A stretch of DNA of 64,000 nt from Chrysoperla carnea (GCF_905475395.1 NC_058338.1:96457435-96521434), one strand, 5' to 3'. Shown: positions 20,091 through 31,547, counted from the stretch's first letter. The notes: generated by a model not told the origin, from the letters alone. A program made the numbers and translations.

Positions 20091-20530
20091 AATGGACATC
20101 AAAATTTTGTTATAATTTTCGCCCTCACAAATAAACAATAAGGTTTACGAAAAAATGTTTCAAACTGCAGTTGTTTATTTTGATATAAGGAACATTTTTT
20201 TACATTTATACTTTTGTTATATCTCTAACGGTTTACAAGATGGGTCGTTCAGATCCAAGACCCAATTGACCTATGTTGCTCATTTATGAACTTAGCCATA
20301 CTTTTTACGTTCCGAGCACTTTATAAAAACTTCAGCTTGATACCTCATTTTGTTTTTGAGTTATAGTGTCCACAGACAGACAGACAGCCGGAAATGGACT
20401 AATTAGATGATTTATGAACATCTATAACAAAATTTGGTTGGTACCATCAATACTTTTAAGCGTTACAAACTTGGGACTAAACTTAGTATACCTTAATATA
20501 TATTTACATATATAAAGGGTATACATACTA
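20091..20530. repeat. Dispersed repeat family R1 (GGTTTACAAGATGGGT type), copy 1
   Basis: It begins near gacatcaaaattttg, contains ggtttacaagatgggtc, a short GACA tract (cagacagacagac) and the end acttgggactaaacttag. Other copies: 38941-39330, 42421-42900, 45250-45430, 49545-49940 (inverse) and 61195-61620. No ORF. The class is not determined. Confidence 0.7.
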
Positions 20531-20624
20531 ATCATATTAAATTTGAAAACTAACGTCGTTGAATTTATTATCGTTTTATCTTGGTGAAATGTAAACAAAG
20601 TAAATTAGTATATTTGTAACTTAC

Positions 20625-20780
20625 ATGTACTGAAGCACATTCTTCTAACATTTCCCTGTACGTTTTTATTAAATTTGGAATTAATGTAATTTCAAAAATT
20701 GAAATCATATCTTTGTTTTTCCCCAAACAAATTCTACAAACAGTTTCAAAATCATTCCATCCAATATGTTTTGTTTCCAT
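20625..20780 (-). CDS. ZAD-C2H2 gene A, exon 1 (first half of the ZAD domain)
   Basis: The ATG at 20780 opens METKHIGWNDFETVCRICLG, carrying the first ZAD Cys pair (CRIC). The exon ends after ASVH at a GTAAGT donor, 156 nt, phase 0, exactly as in genes B, C and D. The second Cys pair is in exon 2 at 2970, so intron 1 is about 17.7 kb, of which 16.4 kb is Polinton. ZAD is a zinc-coordinated protein-interaction (dimerisation) domain. Confidence 0.85.
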
Positions 20781-20864
20781 AATTATAAACAAAATTTTCT
20801 TTATTAAGCAGATCTCCCGCTAATACAAAATGATTGATACTGACAATTTTTAATATATTAATAT

Positions 20865-22147
20865 CGCTACTGTAGGGCGATTCACAAACATTCATATTTA
20901 TCGTTTTCGTGATAATTATCGCCAAAAGCATTAAAAGTTTTGATATTTAAAGTTTCTTTGATATAAATTTTTTGATCTTTATAGCAATGGCTTACACAGA
21001 AGCTGCAGCGGACCTCTTCGATTTCCATAATAAGAGTCGGGGTACAATTTAATTGATAATGACGAAGATGATGGTATAATATAACAACCCTCATGATGTG
21101 GCAGTGTCAGTTCAAAATCGTTTGATTATGGAAGAGATGTAGGATAGTTTATATTTAAAATATTTTTTAATATAATAAATATTCATATTTTTTCAACTTT
21201 TGTTTTTTTTATCAACCCACAACAAATAAGATTACTTCAGTTTTGATAATTATAGAATACTTACAGATACATCGAGCTACAAACTCAAATTGCCCTAAAT
21301 GTTAAAAGTTTTCTGATGTCCAAGTTTAATTCGTGTTTAATAAATTGTATTTCATTTTCAAAATATTCTTACTTTAATGAATTGAAATTTATTAAATGTC
21401 GTGGATTATCATTGTTCAAAAATGGTTCCACAGAATATGTAGGATAGCATTATGGAAGTAGTTACAGGTTTTAAGATAAATTAAGGACACAAATGCGACT
21501 AACAAATTTATTGTTCTGTTAATGAGAAAGAGCATCACGGACTTGTCCCTATACACAATACATAGTATTTTGACCGCCTGTCAAATCAGTTTTATTGTTA
21601 AAAGTCCTTAGAACCTAAACAAACAATAACAAACATATTTTTCGTAATTGGGATTTAAAAACTACAAGGTCTTGAACTCTATAAATGGTATATTTTTAAC
21701 CGTAACGGGTAGAAGAAAAATTCAAATACAATTTTGTTTTTCAAAAGCAAATTGAAAAAAACTAATAATTTTTACGAAAAAATGTTTCAAATAACAGTTG
21801 TTTGCTGTTATAAGCACAAACTTTATTTTGTATTTGAAATATTTTCCATCCGTTACGGTTTAAATGAGTGAAGATAGAATTAGATTTCTAAACTTTCTGA
21901 TTTTCAAATGCCGATTGCGAAAAATTCTTTAGTGTTCGTTATTGAAGGTCAAGACCATAAGTTTTGATACCTTTGAAAGCACCCATATTAAGTTTTAATC
22001 TAATTGAAAGATATAAATAATCTATTCGTAAAATTAGGTTTTTGGAATGACGATGATAATACCGGTATTTAGGTTACAACTAAATTAAAAAAATTCTTCA
22101 TTTTATTTCAAAACTTTAATAATAAAAATATGTACATTTCAATATAT
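20865..22147. other. Spacer upstream of gene A, no gene
   Basis: Similarity to the gene B duplicate stops at about 20864. The rest is AT-rich unique sequence. A small inverted repeat lies at about 21698-21868 (accgtaacgggt ... atccgttacggt). The 70-codon ORF at 20882-21094 has no support. Confidence 0.4.
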
Positions 22148-22652
22148 TGTCGTAATCGGAGTTTTCCAGTTATTTAATAGAATTTGGATACGTCACTTGT
22201 TTTAAGGCAATTTCGTTGTCACCAGGGTAATAGCTTATGGTACTATTCCAAGACCTTGGCTTAGTTAAGAATTAATAATTAATTGTTAACTAAGGAGAAT
22301 TCGTTAACGTTGGTTAGCCACTGTTCAATTAATTAAAACACACGATTTAAAAGTGATTAAAATATTTAATTATTTATTAAGTATAACTATTACAACATGA
22401 GATTCTTCTTTAAAATCTAACAAGTTTGTTTGAAGAACTAACGAGATTCTTTGAAGAACTAACGATATTCTTAAGTTATAACGAGTTAGTTTGAAGAACT
22501 AACGAGATTCTAATTAAATAGGTGTTAGGCATTCCCTTTTATACTGTTTTTGTCCCTGAGAAGGGTTGACCTAATTACACATGCGTTAATTAATTAGGGC
22601 ATGCGTATCGCATATCTAATACTTAAATTAAGCCTTTTTCTGTGTCACTACA
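22148..22652 (-). repeat. Gypsy 3' LTR (505 bp)
   Basis: On the minus strand it starts TGTAGTGACACAG and ends GGTTAC-like ...CGATTACGACA. It is preceded by a polypurine tract. Its last 78 bp match 30776-30853 with few changes, defining the LTR end. Confidence 0.8.
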
Positions 22653-22664
22653 TTTTCCCCCCTT
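22653..22664 (-). other. Polypurine tract of the Gypsy element
   Basis: AAGGGGGGAAAA on the minus strand, directly before the LTR start TGTAGTG; the expected plus-strand primer site. Confidence 0.75.
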
Positions 22665-23461
22665 AATAAAAAGGATTGTTAATTAAAGAGAATTGAAAAA
22701 AATACATTTATTAAAATACATTCTCTTTAATTAAGATTGCTAGACAAGAATTTGTCAATAATTAGTTTACGATTGAATGTAACATATTATATATCAAAAT
22801 TAGTCGAACAGACCATGATGTAAATATTGTGTGCATAATTAAAATGTGAACAACAATAATAAGTAATAAAAAGGATTGTTATTTAATTGATACAATTCTT
22901 TTTTTAATGCAATTAGTTAGGAGATGAGTAACACCTTTTTAGAATTCCTGTTTTGTTTATAATAAAATCGGAGTCTTCATTGTTCTGACATAATACCGCG
23001 TATATCTAACTGGTTTAGATAAAACATAGATCCATTTATTCATCGTAACTTGCTGCCATATTTCTGCATTCGCCTGTATTGTGTTTGTTTTACACGTTTT
23101 TGGAATTTTCGTGGTTAATAAGTCGAATAAAGCTGATTCACAATTTTCTTCAATTTTTAATTTTGAAAGTTGAACTCTCTCGCAAATGTATGTATTGGGT
23201 TTATATTCGTTACAATTATTTATATCGTTCATTAGTGCATATTGTGTTTTACTTCTAGTCATAAGCATATAATTAAAGTCATTTTGTATGTAGGTTAAAA
23301 CCTCAGGATTTTCCTTGTATGGACTAGGTAATGGTATTATTTTATAAAGATTATATTGATTGATAGAAGTAATTGGTATTTTAATAATAAATATCTGGAT
23401 GACCGAGCTTTGCTCGGTTATTCGCCAATAGATGTCAGCAAGAGTCATATTTTTCACTTTA

Positions 23462-23650
23462 GACTACTCAAACGCCTCCTTTTTGTTATGTTATAATTTG
23501 CATTGTATTTCATTAACTACGTTATACACCAATAGATGTCTGATGAATTTTTTTCACTTTAGACTACTCAAACTCCTCCTTTTTGTTATGTTATAATTTG
23601 CATTGTATTTCATTAACTACGTTATACACCAATAGATGTCTGATGAATTT
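23462..23650. repeat. Two tandem about 95-bp repeats
   Basis: The unit from tttttcactttagactactc to caccaatagatgtctgatgaattt occurs twice with nearly identical sequence (first copy partial at its edge). It is internal to the Helitron-like insert. Confidence 0.7.
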
Positions 23651-23774
23651 TTCATGAAAAGACGGATAAAACGACATTTCTGATAAATCAAACCTAGCTA
23701 GATCGACTTATCGCCCCAAAAAACCCCTACATACTCATTTTCATGAAAATCTTTGGAGCCATTTCCAAGATCGT

Positions 23775-23776
<2 letters not shown>

Positions 23777-23861
<85 letters not shown>
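23777..23861. repeat. (TA)n microsatellite
   Basis: About 40 uninterrupted TA units, inside the Helitron-like insert. Confidence 0.95.
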
Positions 23862-23871
<10 letters not shown>

Positions 23872-24724
23872 CAAGAATTGCTCGTTTAAATATATAAGAT
23901 AATTAATTTGTTATCAGTCATCACCGTTTTTGTTTTCAATAATTTACAATAATATTCTAAGTTTTCCCAGGAAGGTTCAATGGGTAAGTTATATTTAATT
24001 GAATTTTGTAATTCTTGTTGCAAAGTATGTGGAGGTATTACATTGTAATCAATTATCCCGTGTCTAGATAGTGAAAGAGATAATCTATACTTATCTAATT
24101 CTTTTTGAATTATATCATTTATTTGTTTTATTAGAAGTAAATGATCAACTAATTTTATTTGTAATGTATTAATATTTATTTCGTTTTTTGAATTTATCAT
24201 ATATTCATTAAAGATTTTTACATTTACATTTAATTTTTCTTCTACGGCATCTAAAGTAGAAATTGTTTTGTTAATATTTTTTATTGTGTCGGATATTATT
24301 CTAATTTGACTTTGCATAAGTACGTGGGTTTGTTTTTGGTCATTAATTAAGCTTTCGATTTTATCTTTATAAAAAGTGGCGTCTTCTGCATCAGGTATAC
24401 CGAAGAGCCATTTGATTGGATAACTAATTCCATCTATTAAGCCTCTTTTTTTTTCTATTATGATGTGCTGATACATCATCTAATTGACTAGTTAATTCTT
24501 TTAATTGATTATTAATAATAGCAAGTGTTAATCTACATGTACAAGCTTCTTTATCTTTTACTAGAGTACAGAATGATAAAGATTGACTAAAATAATTGAA
24601 GGATAAATCCAACATATTTTGTAAATGTGTTAAATTATGAAAGTGAATTAGACTTATATATTGATTTGTAATTTTTGCGTCTCCGAGGTCGACGTAAAAT
24701 AATCCAGATGTTTTCTCGATGGGA

Positions 24725-27700
24725 TTAATTCGATAATTCTCCACCTGTATCCATGCTCTCGTGATCGCTATTATTAATATTATTATTATCCACATCTGAA
24801 ACATAAGGTTTCAGCATATTATAATGATAAGTTTTTAATTTATTTTTAATTTTTATCGTGGCTGTGTGGTTTTCAGCATGATCCTGTATTAGTTCGTAAG
24901 GACCAGTATAAGAAGGTTCTAACTTTCGGTTATGTTGAACTCTTCGAAGTTTGTTTTCTAATAAACCGTATTTAACGTTTTCAAAGTTTTTCTCTTTAGT
25001 TTTTCTATCATAATAGCATTTATTTATTTCTTTAGATTTCATTAAATTATCTTTTGCAGTTTTTCTAATTTGTTTTGCTCTATTTAGAATGTCTTGAGCT
25101 AAATTATGATAAGTTGGTTTTTCTCTAGGTTTTTCTATTAGTCTAGGGATCTGTGGCTCTTTACCAAATACGAGAGTATATGGTTTCTCTTGTGTACTCC
25201 TATTTATATGGGTATTATGGCTATGTATGGCCAAATAAATGAGCTCGTCCCAATCATTACCATTTTCTAAAATATATGCTCTTAAAAAGGTTTTTATTGT
25301 CAAATGAGATCTTTCGATCGAGCCGTTGCTTTGGGGATGGTAAGGTGTTGAGGTTTTATGTTTTATGGACAAAATATTTGTTATTTCTTTGAAAAGTTTA
25401 TTTAAAAATTATGTTCCTTGATCTGTCAATATAGTATTAGGGAATCCAAAGATAGTGCAATATTTCAATAGATGAATAGCACAGATTTCTGCATTTGCTT
25501 CAGGTATTGGGTATATATTAATTATTTCAGGAAATTGTTCTCGTGAAGGATGAATCAAATCTCCCGTAATTAAAATGATTTCTAAATTATCTGGCATAAT
25601 ATATTCTAATATACCTTCGAAAGTGTCTTGCTTTATATTTCGAGAAACGTTTGGTATATTTACCATTTCTATTTTATTTATTTGGTTAATTGTCAATACT
25701 TGACTTAAGTTGGTCAAAGATTGAAATAAATTTTCATATGTGATGTTTTCAGAAGGTTTTTCTCTTAATATTATAATGAATAAGTTTTCATTATTCGTTG
25801 AGTTTAATTTAAAAACATCATTTATTTTTGGTTTTTGTACATTCTTTAAACTAGTATTAGTTTGTATATAGAATGAATACGTATTGTTCATAGATAAATC
25901 TGTAGAATATGGTATTACTAGATTTTCTATATCTTCAAAAGTTTTATTAATTTTTTTGAATTGTTTAGGGTCTAAATTTCTTTGGTGGAAATCTTTAAAA
26001 GTATTAAAATTTTTTGGTAAAATTGCATTTATTATTGGTCTAGACTAGATAAAGCGTCAGCATTTGTTAATGTTTTACCGGCTTTATACACAATTTTATA
26101 ATTGTATTCTAGTAATTTTAATCTCCATCTTACGAGTCGAGATGACGGATCTTTACAATACATCAAGTATTGTAATGGGCGATGATCAGAAACTATGGTA
26201 AATTCTTTGTTTCCGAAATAAAATGTTTAACCGATTGTACAATAGCGAGTAATTCTTTTTCGGTTGTACTATAATTGCATTCGGCATTATTTAATGTTTT
26301 TGAAAAATAAGCAATTGGTTTATCTTTTGTCAATGGACCTTGTGAGAGAATACTTCCAATTGCTTCATTCGATGCATCCGTTGTTAAGATGAATGGTTCA
26401 TCGAAGTTTGGATATTGTAAAACAGGTTCTGTAGTTAGAGCTGTTTTTAAATTATTAAAAGCTTCTAAGCATTTTTCATTAAATTCAAAAGGTACACCAT
26501 TTTTTAATAACCTTGTTAATGGTTTAGCTATTTGTGCGTAATTTTTAATAAATCTACGATAATAGCCAGTTAAACCTAAAAATGATTTAATTTCTTTTGT
26601 ATTTCTCGGCGGTTTTCTGTTCATAATCGCTTCAACTTTATTTGGATTAGGTTTTACACCGTCTTGAGTAATAATATGACCTAGATATTGCGCTTCTTTT
26701 TTCAAGAATTCGCATTTGTCGGGTTGTAATTTTAAATTATGTTTACGTAGTTCTTTAAATATTCTTATGAGTTTATCATTATGATCTTTTAAGTTTTTCC
26801 CAAATATTACTACATCATTTAAGTATACAAAACAATCATGACCTAAATTATTTACAAGCACAGTGTTCATTAATCTTTGAAATGTGCTAGGGGCGTTCCG
26901 GAGCCCAAATGTCGTTCTATTATATTCAAAATGACCACGGGGAGTCGAGAAGGCGATCTTTGGTTTGTCTTCTTCCTCCATTAAAATTTGATGAAATCCT
27001 GAAGCCAAATCGAGAATACTGAAGTACACTGAGTTACCTAATTGGTCTAAAATTTCTTCTATATTAGGTATTGGAAAAGAATCCGGTACAGTTACTTCAT
27101 TTAACTTACGGAACTCTGATACGATTCTCCATCTTTGTTCATTTGAATTTTCTAAACGCTTTTTTGATACGACCCATAAAGGCGAAGACCACCCACTGGT
27201 AGAAGGGCGTATTATATTTTGTTCAAGCATCTTTGTGATTTGTTTGTTTACCTCTTCTTGATGAATTTTAGGATATCTATAATTTTTTGTAGCAATAGGG
27301 GTTGGATCATTAAGTATTATTTTATGTTTTAACGTAGGGGTACTAGTAAGTACATCTCCAGGTAAAAAGAATATGTCATTGAAATATTTCACAAATATTT
27401 AATATTTCTTCCCTTTCTTCACTATTTAAATGGTCAATTCTAATATTTTGTTTGAGTATGTCTAGCCTCTCCATTTTATTCTTTATGGTAATAAATACTT
27501 TTTGAATTGGGCACGTTTTTAAATTTAAGTGTGATAATTTAATGTTTTTATCTGAAGTATTTATAACGGGATATGTCTGAGTATCCTTTGTTATGACAAT
27601 ATTTTTTGGTATAATTATGTTTGAAGGCACTTGAGTTTGCTCTTCATCTGTAAGAACGGAATTTTTATTATTGTTTGTAATAAATTTAATGGGTACATAA

Positions 27701-28074
27701 GTAAGTGTTTGCGGTTTTAAGTCAAGTGTTTTATTAAAATTTATGGTATTATTACCATAATTTATTTCGGCATTAAAATGACTTAAGAAATCATCCCCAA
27801 TTATGCCATCATAAGGGACATTAAAATCTTTGTTTATTAAATTGAAAGTAAAGTTAAACTCTTCACCCTCTTTACTAAGATTTATTTCAGCTGTACCTAA
27901 AGTGTTTATAGTACCGTTAATTCCAGACAGAGTTAATTTGTTTATTTTGTTTAAATTAACTAAATTTTCTATCAAGTGTCTCGTTTTTAATATTGAAGTT
28001 GACGCGCCTGTGTCTATTAATAATTTTAAAGTACCTATGCTAGATTGGTTACAATTAAAAGTTAATTTTTTATC
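24725..28074 (-). pseudogene. pol: Gypsy pol (protease, RT, RNase H, integrase), multiply broken
   Basis: Protease: LIDTGAST active site at about 28001-28020, in the -1 frame relative to gag. RT: 27392-26193, with the LPGD start, palm motifs and the YxDD box reading YLND (Asn codon 26817-26819). RNase H: TTDASNEAIGS and KELLAIV, then a frameshift near 26215; the frame resumes with SDHRPLQYLM. Integrase: 25891-25409 ends at a TAA immediately after LTDQGT, and the C-terminal part follows in frame at 25372-24725 (TPYHPQSNGSIERSH). The zinc-binding HHCC region and the first core Asp are not visible, suggesting an internal deletion. Another frameshift lies between protease and RT near 27385. The family assignment is firm; the element cannot encode a working Pol. 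Confidence 0.88.
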
Positions 28075-29091
28075 TTTTACTCCATGTGAAAGGTAGATGT
28101 GGTCGGCTTCATTTCGAAATCCGCAGATGCGACCGGTATCTGGGATAGATTGGAGTTTAAATTTTGTGTATTTGTTTGAGCTATTCTTGGATTTGGTAAA
28201 TTTTGACTAGCTCTTTTCTTTTTAAAACATTCTTCTTCTAAATGCCCTTTCTTTCTACAGAAATTGCAATATTTTGAATTATATTTATTACCTGTGCCTT
28301 GAACATGATTACCAATGTTATTATGATTATTGTTATTATAATTATTAAAATTATTATGATTGCTTTTTCTACAATCCTTAGTGAAGTGAGTTTTTGTTTT
28401 GCAGTTCTTACAATATTTAGATTGTTGATTCATATTTAATCTTTTAAGTCGCGATTCGGCTAATAAGTACGCTTCTTCTTCACAAGGTAAAGACATAGCC
28501 TCAATTATTGATGTGAAGTTTTTATGTCTGAGTATTTGACTTATTTCAGGTATACAATGATGTGTAAATCTACGCAAAGCAATGCGTTGAATTACTCTTA
28601 CTTCACTTGCGTATGTGTGCGAAGTCGCTTGCGATTCCGTTGCGATTAAACATTTATTTGTAATGTCATCTAGCCGCAAATAAAAATCTTTTATTGATTC
28701 AGATGATTTTTGTTTTATGGTTTCTAATTGTTCCATAAGATATGAATATGATTCAACAGGACTATAAATTAATAATAATTTATCGCGTAATTCTTTATAC
28801 GTGTGAATCGACGTCATATTAATTTTGGTTTTCACTTCACTGCTTATTTTTGAAAAAATTAACATTGTTATTGGTAATCTTTGTTCATTTTATTGGTAAT
28901 TTCTAATGCGTTATTTGCATTTTGTAAAAAAGAATTTAATTCTTTGGGGTCACCGTTAAATGGTGTTATCATTTGAGCTAAAAATGATAATGGTATTAAT
29001 TCGTTTGAATTTCTATTTCTGCTTTGATTATTATTCATACCGTAATCATTATTATTAATATTATCATTAATATTATCATTATTATTATTAT

Positions 29092-30275
29092 AAATTTGAA
29101 ATTAACGAATTCATGCTTGCCAAGGAGGGAGAGAGGATACAGGATTTACACCCCAGAGCCTCCCATCTCCTTGAGAGACATAAATCTTCACAAGTCAGCT
29201 ACGTCTTTTGAAGAAAGTTCACTGACTTGTGGCCGTGTAGTCTGTACGTCCATCAGTCCACGCGACGTCCGTTGGTCCATCTGTTTTCCGAGTCGGTGGT
29301 ACGTAAGTCTGTCTAATGTCCTGGTCAAGCAGGCTCCGTCCCTGCACCGCAGCGATGTGGAACCTACTAAAAGAAAGAAAAAAAATAGAGAAAAAGAAAC
29401 TTCAAGGGCTGTTACTTGAAGACAGTCTGATGCGATCTCAATATACGAAAGGTGCCTATAATGACAGCCTTCTGCATAGAAGAGATAAGGTGACGAAGAT
29501 GAGACCTGCAGACCGGAATTTGAGATAGATTCGTCTCGAGAGTGGGACGAATTCCGCCTAGGCAACCGATAATGAGGACAACCATTTTGACTGAGTAGCC
29601 AGAGTGTAGTTGTCGTAGTTCCTGTAAGAGATCAAGATATTTAGTCCGTTTTTGCTCCTCCTTCGTGACTATGTTCGTTTCTGCAGGCGCAGAGATCTCG
29701 ATGACGTACATAGTCTTAGATGAGATATCCTGGAGCACTATATCAGGCTTACTAGCAGAGTGCTGCCCACTGAAATATAAAGAGGCTGGAACGCTTACTG
29801 CCTATAGCGCCCAACGAGTGGTAAGCGAGGACGGTGCAACACGATTCGGGTGGGTATACGTGTTTCTTTCTTACTCTTCTGCTCATGCTCAACTGTCATA
29901 TATCTGTACAATCATACAACTTTATAGTCAGTCACTTTCAAACCAGATTGTTGTACGAGAAAGACATGTATACCCGCGTCATTTTCTTTCTCTGTCTCCT
30001 CGCTGCCAGCAGGCTAGAAAGCGTTCCAGCCTCTCTATATTTCAGTGGTGCTGCCTGGTAGTTGGGAACGAGAAATTCCAGAAGATAATGCATTTCTCGT
30101 TCTTGACGACGGACTCAATCTCGCCTGGAGCATATGGTAGGACTAGCGTAGGGTCCACTTCATACTTGTGTCTCAAGAAGTAGTACAGCACGCGTAGGGC
30201 AGCGTTATGGCGATATATGTAGGTGTTCGTGGCATAAGAAGGGCATGCCGAGATGAGGTGCATCAGCGTCTCCGG
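29092..30275 (-). mobile_element. 5'-truncated LINE fragment with a PD-(D/E)XK-type C-terminal domain
   Basis: The minus strand encodes two blocks typical of the region after the reverse transcriptase of R2-like non-LTR elements: a Cys/His segment (ETLMHLISACPSY...YRHN) at about 30270-30070, and an endonuclease-like block (KPDIVLQDI ... YVIEIS, EKRTKYLDLL-like, then VVLIIGCLGG) at about 29750-29412. The blocks are separated only by a hAT-like MITE. Its edges fall in a poly(ATT) context and attatcattattattat is present on both sides, a possible target duplication. The reverse transcriptase core is missing. Confidence 0.7.
29768..30047. mobile_element. hAT-like MITE, 280 bp, with an 8-bp target duplication
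   Basis: Inverted ends CACTGAAATATAAAGAGGCT and the complement of CACTGAAATATAGAGAGGCT extend about 29 bp. GTGCTGCC lies on both sides (29760-29767 and 30048-30055). The LINE reading frame resumes exactly across the duplication. An 8-bp duplication suits the hAT superfamily. Confidence 0.85.
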
Positions 30276-30300
30276 ATTATCATTTTTATTATTATTATTA

Positions 30301-30332
<32 letters not shown>

Positions 30333-30452
30333 CCCTATAATATTACTTCCATTATTTGAAACTGAATCATCGCTAGTGATTGATCCGTTATGTTCTGAAT
30401 TTACATCAGGAATAGGGTTTAATGAACTGTCGATAATACCATTGACCGACAT

Positions 30453-30775
30453 TTTTGCAGTTTAGTTAAATTACTTTAAATTAGCTTTAACTTTTAGAAA
30501 TAAAATTTTGACAATATGACTTACGGTTTTTGGCGTTCGTGTAGTTCTTTGACGTAGATTTTCTCCGTTTGTGGTGTTGAATTTGTGATGAATTTCCTTT
30601 TCCACTTGTACCAATGACTCTGGAGTTGATATTGTTGGCAAGCTAGAGGTGATTATTTTCCATTTGTACTTGTTATTCCATCCAATATTTCCAATTGGCT
30701 AGAGGTGTGAAATTTCCACTTGAATTTCTTTACCAATTTGTTGAGAAAATCCCACCGCTGTCACCAATTTTTCTA
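30453..30775 (-). other. Gypsy leader with a candidate primer binding site
   Basis: On the minus strand, 8 nt after the LTR end, TTGGTGACAGCGGTGGGATT (about 30750-30768) has the TGG start and layout of a tRNA primer site. The rest is untranslated leader. The tRNA identity is not established. Confidence 0.5.
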
Positions 30776-30853
30776 TGTCGTAACCGGAGTTTTCCAGTTA
30801 TTTAATAGAATTTGGATACGTCACTTGTTTTAAGGCAATTTCGCTGTCACCAG
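30776..30853 (-). repeat. Gypsy 5' LTR remnant (78 bp)
   Basis: It matches the end of the 3' LTR (22148-22225) with about two differences, then stops matching at 30854. The 5' part of this LTR, with the promoter, is missing. Confidence 0.75.
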
Positions 30854-31547
30854 ATTATAATAAAATATTTAATTTTTATAAAAATATTAACATTTTATTA
30901 AATCGGCTTTATGGCAATATTCACAAAAATACACTTGTTCTTCCAAAATTTCACAGCCTGCATCAAGAAAAGGATGCTTTACTGTTATCTATCTTTTGTT
31001 GAAGTCCTGCTTTTAAAACTTTGAGCACCCTGTATACACTAGTAGAGTTTTCTTTTTTATTGAGTAAAAAATAATAGAGGGCGCTAGGCTGTATTACTAG
31101 TAGAGTATTTTTGGCGCACAACCATTGCGCCATCTCATAGTTTACTTTTTAAATAGTGGTTCAACGAAAACTCACAAAAATATGACAATGTAATGGAAGC
31201 AGACTAATGTAAATTTTACAATAAATAAATATATTCTTTAGAATATCAGTAAAAAAAATTAATGAGAGGCCTCCAAGAAGTTCAATTAGATATTTTTGTA
31301 AAAACAGTATTTCGAAAGTTACCTTACCAAGCTGTGTAAAATTTTCATAAGTTCATAAAGAGATTGATCAAAATAGTACCAAAAATAAAGCAAATTTTTA
31401 TAAAGTTATTGTTGAGGTAAGTAAACAATCTTACAATATAATTAACCTAAAAATTTTATGTTGATTAGATTTGACAACACGGCAAGCATTTAATTAAAAA
31501 ACTTAATTGAAAAGAGTAAGATAATATAAAGAGAAGGAGTCCACCAT
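30854..31547. other. Spacer, no gene
   Basis: AT-rich sequence with no ORF of interest and no clear repeat boundary. Confidence 0.35.

Larger units (their letters stand above)
23392..23899 (-). mobile_element. Non-autonomous Helitron-like insert in env
   Basis: On the minus strand it starts TCTTATATAT after an A, and near its 3' end has a perfect 7-bp hairpin ACCGAGC-AAA-GCTCGGT (about 23402-23418), the Helitron 3' terminator layout. The final CTRR is not clear. The interior has a long (TA)n tract and about 95-bp tandem repeats. The env reading frame is open on both sides of the insert. Confidence 0.65.
22957..24804 (-). pseudogene. env: Gypsy env (F-like envelope protein), frameshifted and interrupted
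   Basis: Three pieces. 24804-24424 encodes a signal-like hydrophobic start (MWIIIILIIAITRAW) and the N-terminal subunit, running into a basic cleavage-like site. At 24479 the frame changes; 24479-23900 continues with a basic site followed by a Gly-rich hydrophobic segment and a coiled-coil-like region, as in errantivirus and baculovirus F proteins. A 508-bp Helitron-like insert (23392-23899) then separates the rest (about 23391-22957), which has paired Cys. The membrane-fusion role is inferred from the family. The frame change falls in the cleavage site itself. The gene is clearly non-functional. Confidence 0.75.
28077..30452 (-). pseudogene. gag: Gypsy gag, split by a LINE fragment and frameshifted
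   Basis: The N-terminus lies at 30452 (MSVNGIIDSSLN) and leads into a poly-Asn tract (about 30345-30290). The tract is interrupted by about 1.2 kb of LINE sequence and resumes near 29091 with more Asn codons and the capsid start (LIPLSFLAQMITPFNGDPKE). A one-base loss near 28880 shifts the frame; 28865-28077 carries the remaining capsid and two CCHC zinc knuckles (CKNCKTKTHFTKDC and CNFCRKKGHLEEEC), the RNA-binding part of nucleocapsid. The stop at 28077 precedes the pol frame. Confidence 0.82.
22148..30853 (-). mobile_element. Gypsy (Ty3) retrotransposon with env, degenerate and 5'-truncated
   Basis: Read on the minus strand: 5' LTR remnant 30853-30776, leader, gag, pol (protease, reverse transcriptase, RNase H, integrase), env, polypurine tract and a 3' LTR at 22652-22148. 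The gene order and an Env with a furin-like site and fusion-peptide-like segment place it near insect errantiviruses. It is dead: gag is split by a LINE fragment and frameshifted, pol has frameshifts, a stop and a changed catalytic residue, and env is frameshifted and split by a Helitron-like insert. Confidence 0.9.

Noticed and set aside
23777..23861. CRISPR-like or regulatory array
   Set aside because: It is a plain (TA)n microsatellite; no spacers, and the context is an insect transposon.
29665..30183. 172-codon plus-strand ORF
   Set aside because: It runs antisense through the LINE fragment and the hAT-like MITE; the minus strand holds the recognisable protein motifs.
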